This document shows positions 63,193-64,000 of a stretch of DNA of 64,000 nt, piece by piece. The stretch comes from VFMC01 sp040398525. Lineage in GTDB: Bacteria > Actinomycetota > Acidimicrobiia > Acidimicrobiales > Ilumatobacteraceae. Every line of letters begins with the position of its first letter. Position 1 is the first letter of the stretch. The notes below the pieces were generated by a model. It did no database searches. It was given only the letters and a program-made list of their open reading frames with translations, and was not told the origin of the DNA. Location: the NCBI GenBank assembly GCA_040398525.1, contig JBBATY010000001.1:62001-126000 (forward strand). The letters run 5' to 3'. The translations under genes and the position numbers were made by a program.

Positions 63193-64000
63193 CGTCCCAT
63201 TCTGCCGTGACGCTCGACCGCGACCGGCTCGCCGACGCCGTCGAGCAGGAGGGCGACGAGGCGGCCGAGGTCGTCGGCCGCGCCGAAGCCGCCGGACCGT
63301 GTGACGACGATGCGCCCGTCACGCACCACCCGGCACCAGGGGGCACCTGGCGTCAGCGAGCCCTGCACCTCGAGCTCCTCCCCCGCCAGCAGCGCCGAAG
63401 CGGTGTCGCCCCCGAGCACGACGGCGACACGTTCGGGTCGTGCCACAAGCGCTCGGCGGGCCCGACCGGCCACCGACTCGGCCGCCGCCGCAGCCGCAGC
63501 ATCACTCACTGGAGTCCCCGGCGGCCACGGCGGGGAGGTGGCGACGACAGCGATACGGTCGGCCGGGTCGGCGCTCGTCACCAACGCAGCCACCTGCCGC
63601 CGGGCCGCAGGGTGGAGGCTTCCGCACACCACCAGCACTGCGGCGGCTCGCGGCGACTGCACCGGCTGATCGGCCAGGGAGACGAGGCCCACCAGCCCTG
63701 CCGCGACCGAGGCGGCGGTGCCCGCCAGCAGCGGTCGACTGCCATACGAACGCCACAGCGAGCCGATCTGCTCGAGGTCGTCGGCCGACGCGGCATCGGC
63801 GACTGCCACCGACGGCTCGGTGCTGTCGAGCCACGCTGCCAGCTCGGCAGCTGTTGCGACGTTCACGACCTCGGTGGCGCCAGCCGCACGTAGGTGCTCG
63901 GCGGGCCGACTCGACCGCACAGGGTGCCGTCGATCGCCACCAGCCGGCGTGTCCTCGACCGGGACCCCGTCGACCAGCACGACCCCGGCTCGACAGACGC
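63189..64000 (-). CDS. Four-carbon acid sugar kinase family protein (DUF1537), 5' end outside the window
   Basis: The 270 visible C-terminal residues of a DUF1537-type kinase. The substrate-domain end (GVPVEDTPAGGDRRHPVRSS) and the nucleotide-binding domain (VLGGDTASALLAGEEL, SGGFGAADDLGRLV) are clear. Such kinases phosphorylate D-erythronate, D-threonate or related acids. The frame stays open to the window edge, so it is truncated only by the window. Four-base overlap with pdxA. Confidence 0.85.
   Translation of the reverse strand, partial: VCRAGVVLVDGVPVEDTPAGGDRRHPVRSSRPAEHLRAAGATEVVNVATAAELAAWLDSTEPSVAVADAASADDLEQIGSLWRSYGSRPLLAGTAASVAAGLVGLVSLADQPVQSPRAAAVLVVCGSLHPAARRQVAALVTSADPADRIAVVATSPPWPPGTPVSDAAAAAAAESVAGRARRALVARPERVAVVLGGDTASALLAGEELEVQGSLTPGAPWCRVVRDGRIVVTRSGGFGAADDLGRLVALLLDGVGEPVAVERHGRMGR

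Overview
The window is high-GC actinobacterial chromosome. The tig-clpP-clpX, mreBCD-mrdA-rodA and rne-rplU-rpmA / obgE-proB order, three F420-type LLM flavoenzymes, a DosR/DevR-type two-component pair, a gamma-beta fused urease and many apparently leaderless genes suggest a free-living member of the Acidimicrobiia (Ilumatobacter-like). This is inference from gene content. A 100-N scaffold gap shows it comes from a draft assembly. No phage genes, insertion sequences or CRISPR arrays were seen.

Region 1 (1-19,770) is a housekeeping block, almost all on the minus strand: protein folding and proteolysis (tig, clpP, clpX), folate (folC), ndk, the rod-shape/elongasome genes (mreB, mreC, mreD, mrdA, rodA), RNase E/G, ribosomal proteins L21 and L27, obgE and the start of proB. 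A nucleoside-salvage group (deoC-deoA and, oppositely oriented, a dGTPase) lies between rpmA and obgE.

Region 2 (19,848-31,737) is mixed. It has a DosR-like response regulator and a divergent PAS histidine kinase next to a multicopper oxidase with an extra N-terminal blue-copper domain. Nearly identical Dos-box-like sites lie before the regulator and before the oxidase. Then come tRNA-Pro, a metallophosphoesterase, an LLM flavoenzyme, two hydrolases, an MFS transporter, tRNA-Gly (its 3' end repeated as a 35-bp direct repeat) and a CASTOR/POLLUX-type ion channel.

Region 3 (31,837-46,639) is the most remarkable part. Two plus-strand genes encode a molybdenum hydroxylase: an FAD subunit, and a fused [2Fe-2S]/molybdopterin subunit in which all eight expected cluster cysteines are replaced. 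Facing them is a tightly packed minus-strand operon: urease gamma-beta, urease alpha, agmatine deiminase family, two amidohydrolases (one SsnA-like), XdhC, YqeB, YqeC, LLM flavoenzyme, VanX-type dipeptidase, LLM flavoenzyme. YqeB and YqeC mark selenium-dependent molybdenum hydroxylase systems, so the whole looks like a nitrogen-heterocycle/amidine catabolic module ending in ammonia release.

Region 4 (46,670-64,000) carries a thiolase, a THUMP RNA methyltransferase, a small-membrane-protein/PPOx pair, a P1-family peptidase, a two-gene secreted/membrane module of atypical composition, a dimethylglycine/sarcosine-dehydrogenase-like enzyme, an alkaline-phosphatase-superfamily phosphodiesterase split by the assembly gap, a Cys-rich miniprotein, a phosphoribosyltransferase, a PfkB kinase, a PhyH-type dioxygenase, an uncharacterised protein, an RlmG-like methyltransferase and a PdxA2/four-carbon acid sugar kinase pair running off the end. 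No gene-free stretch reaches 300 bases; the longest is the 277-base leader of rne.
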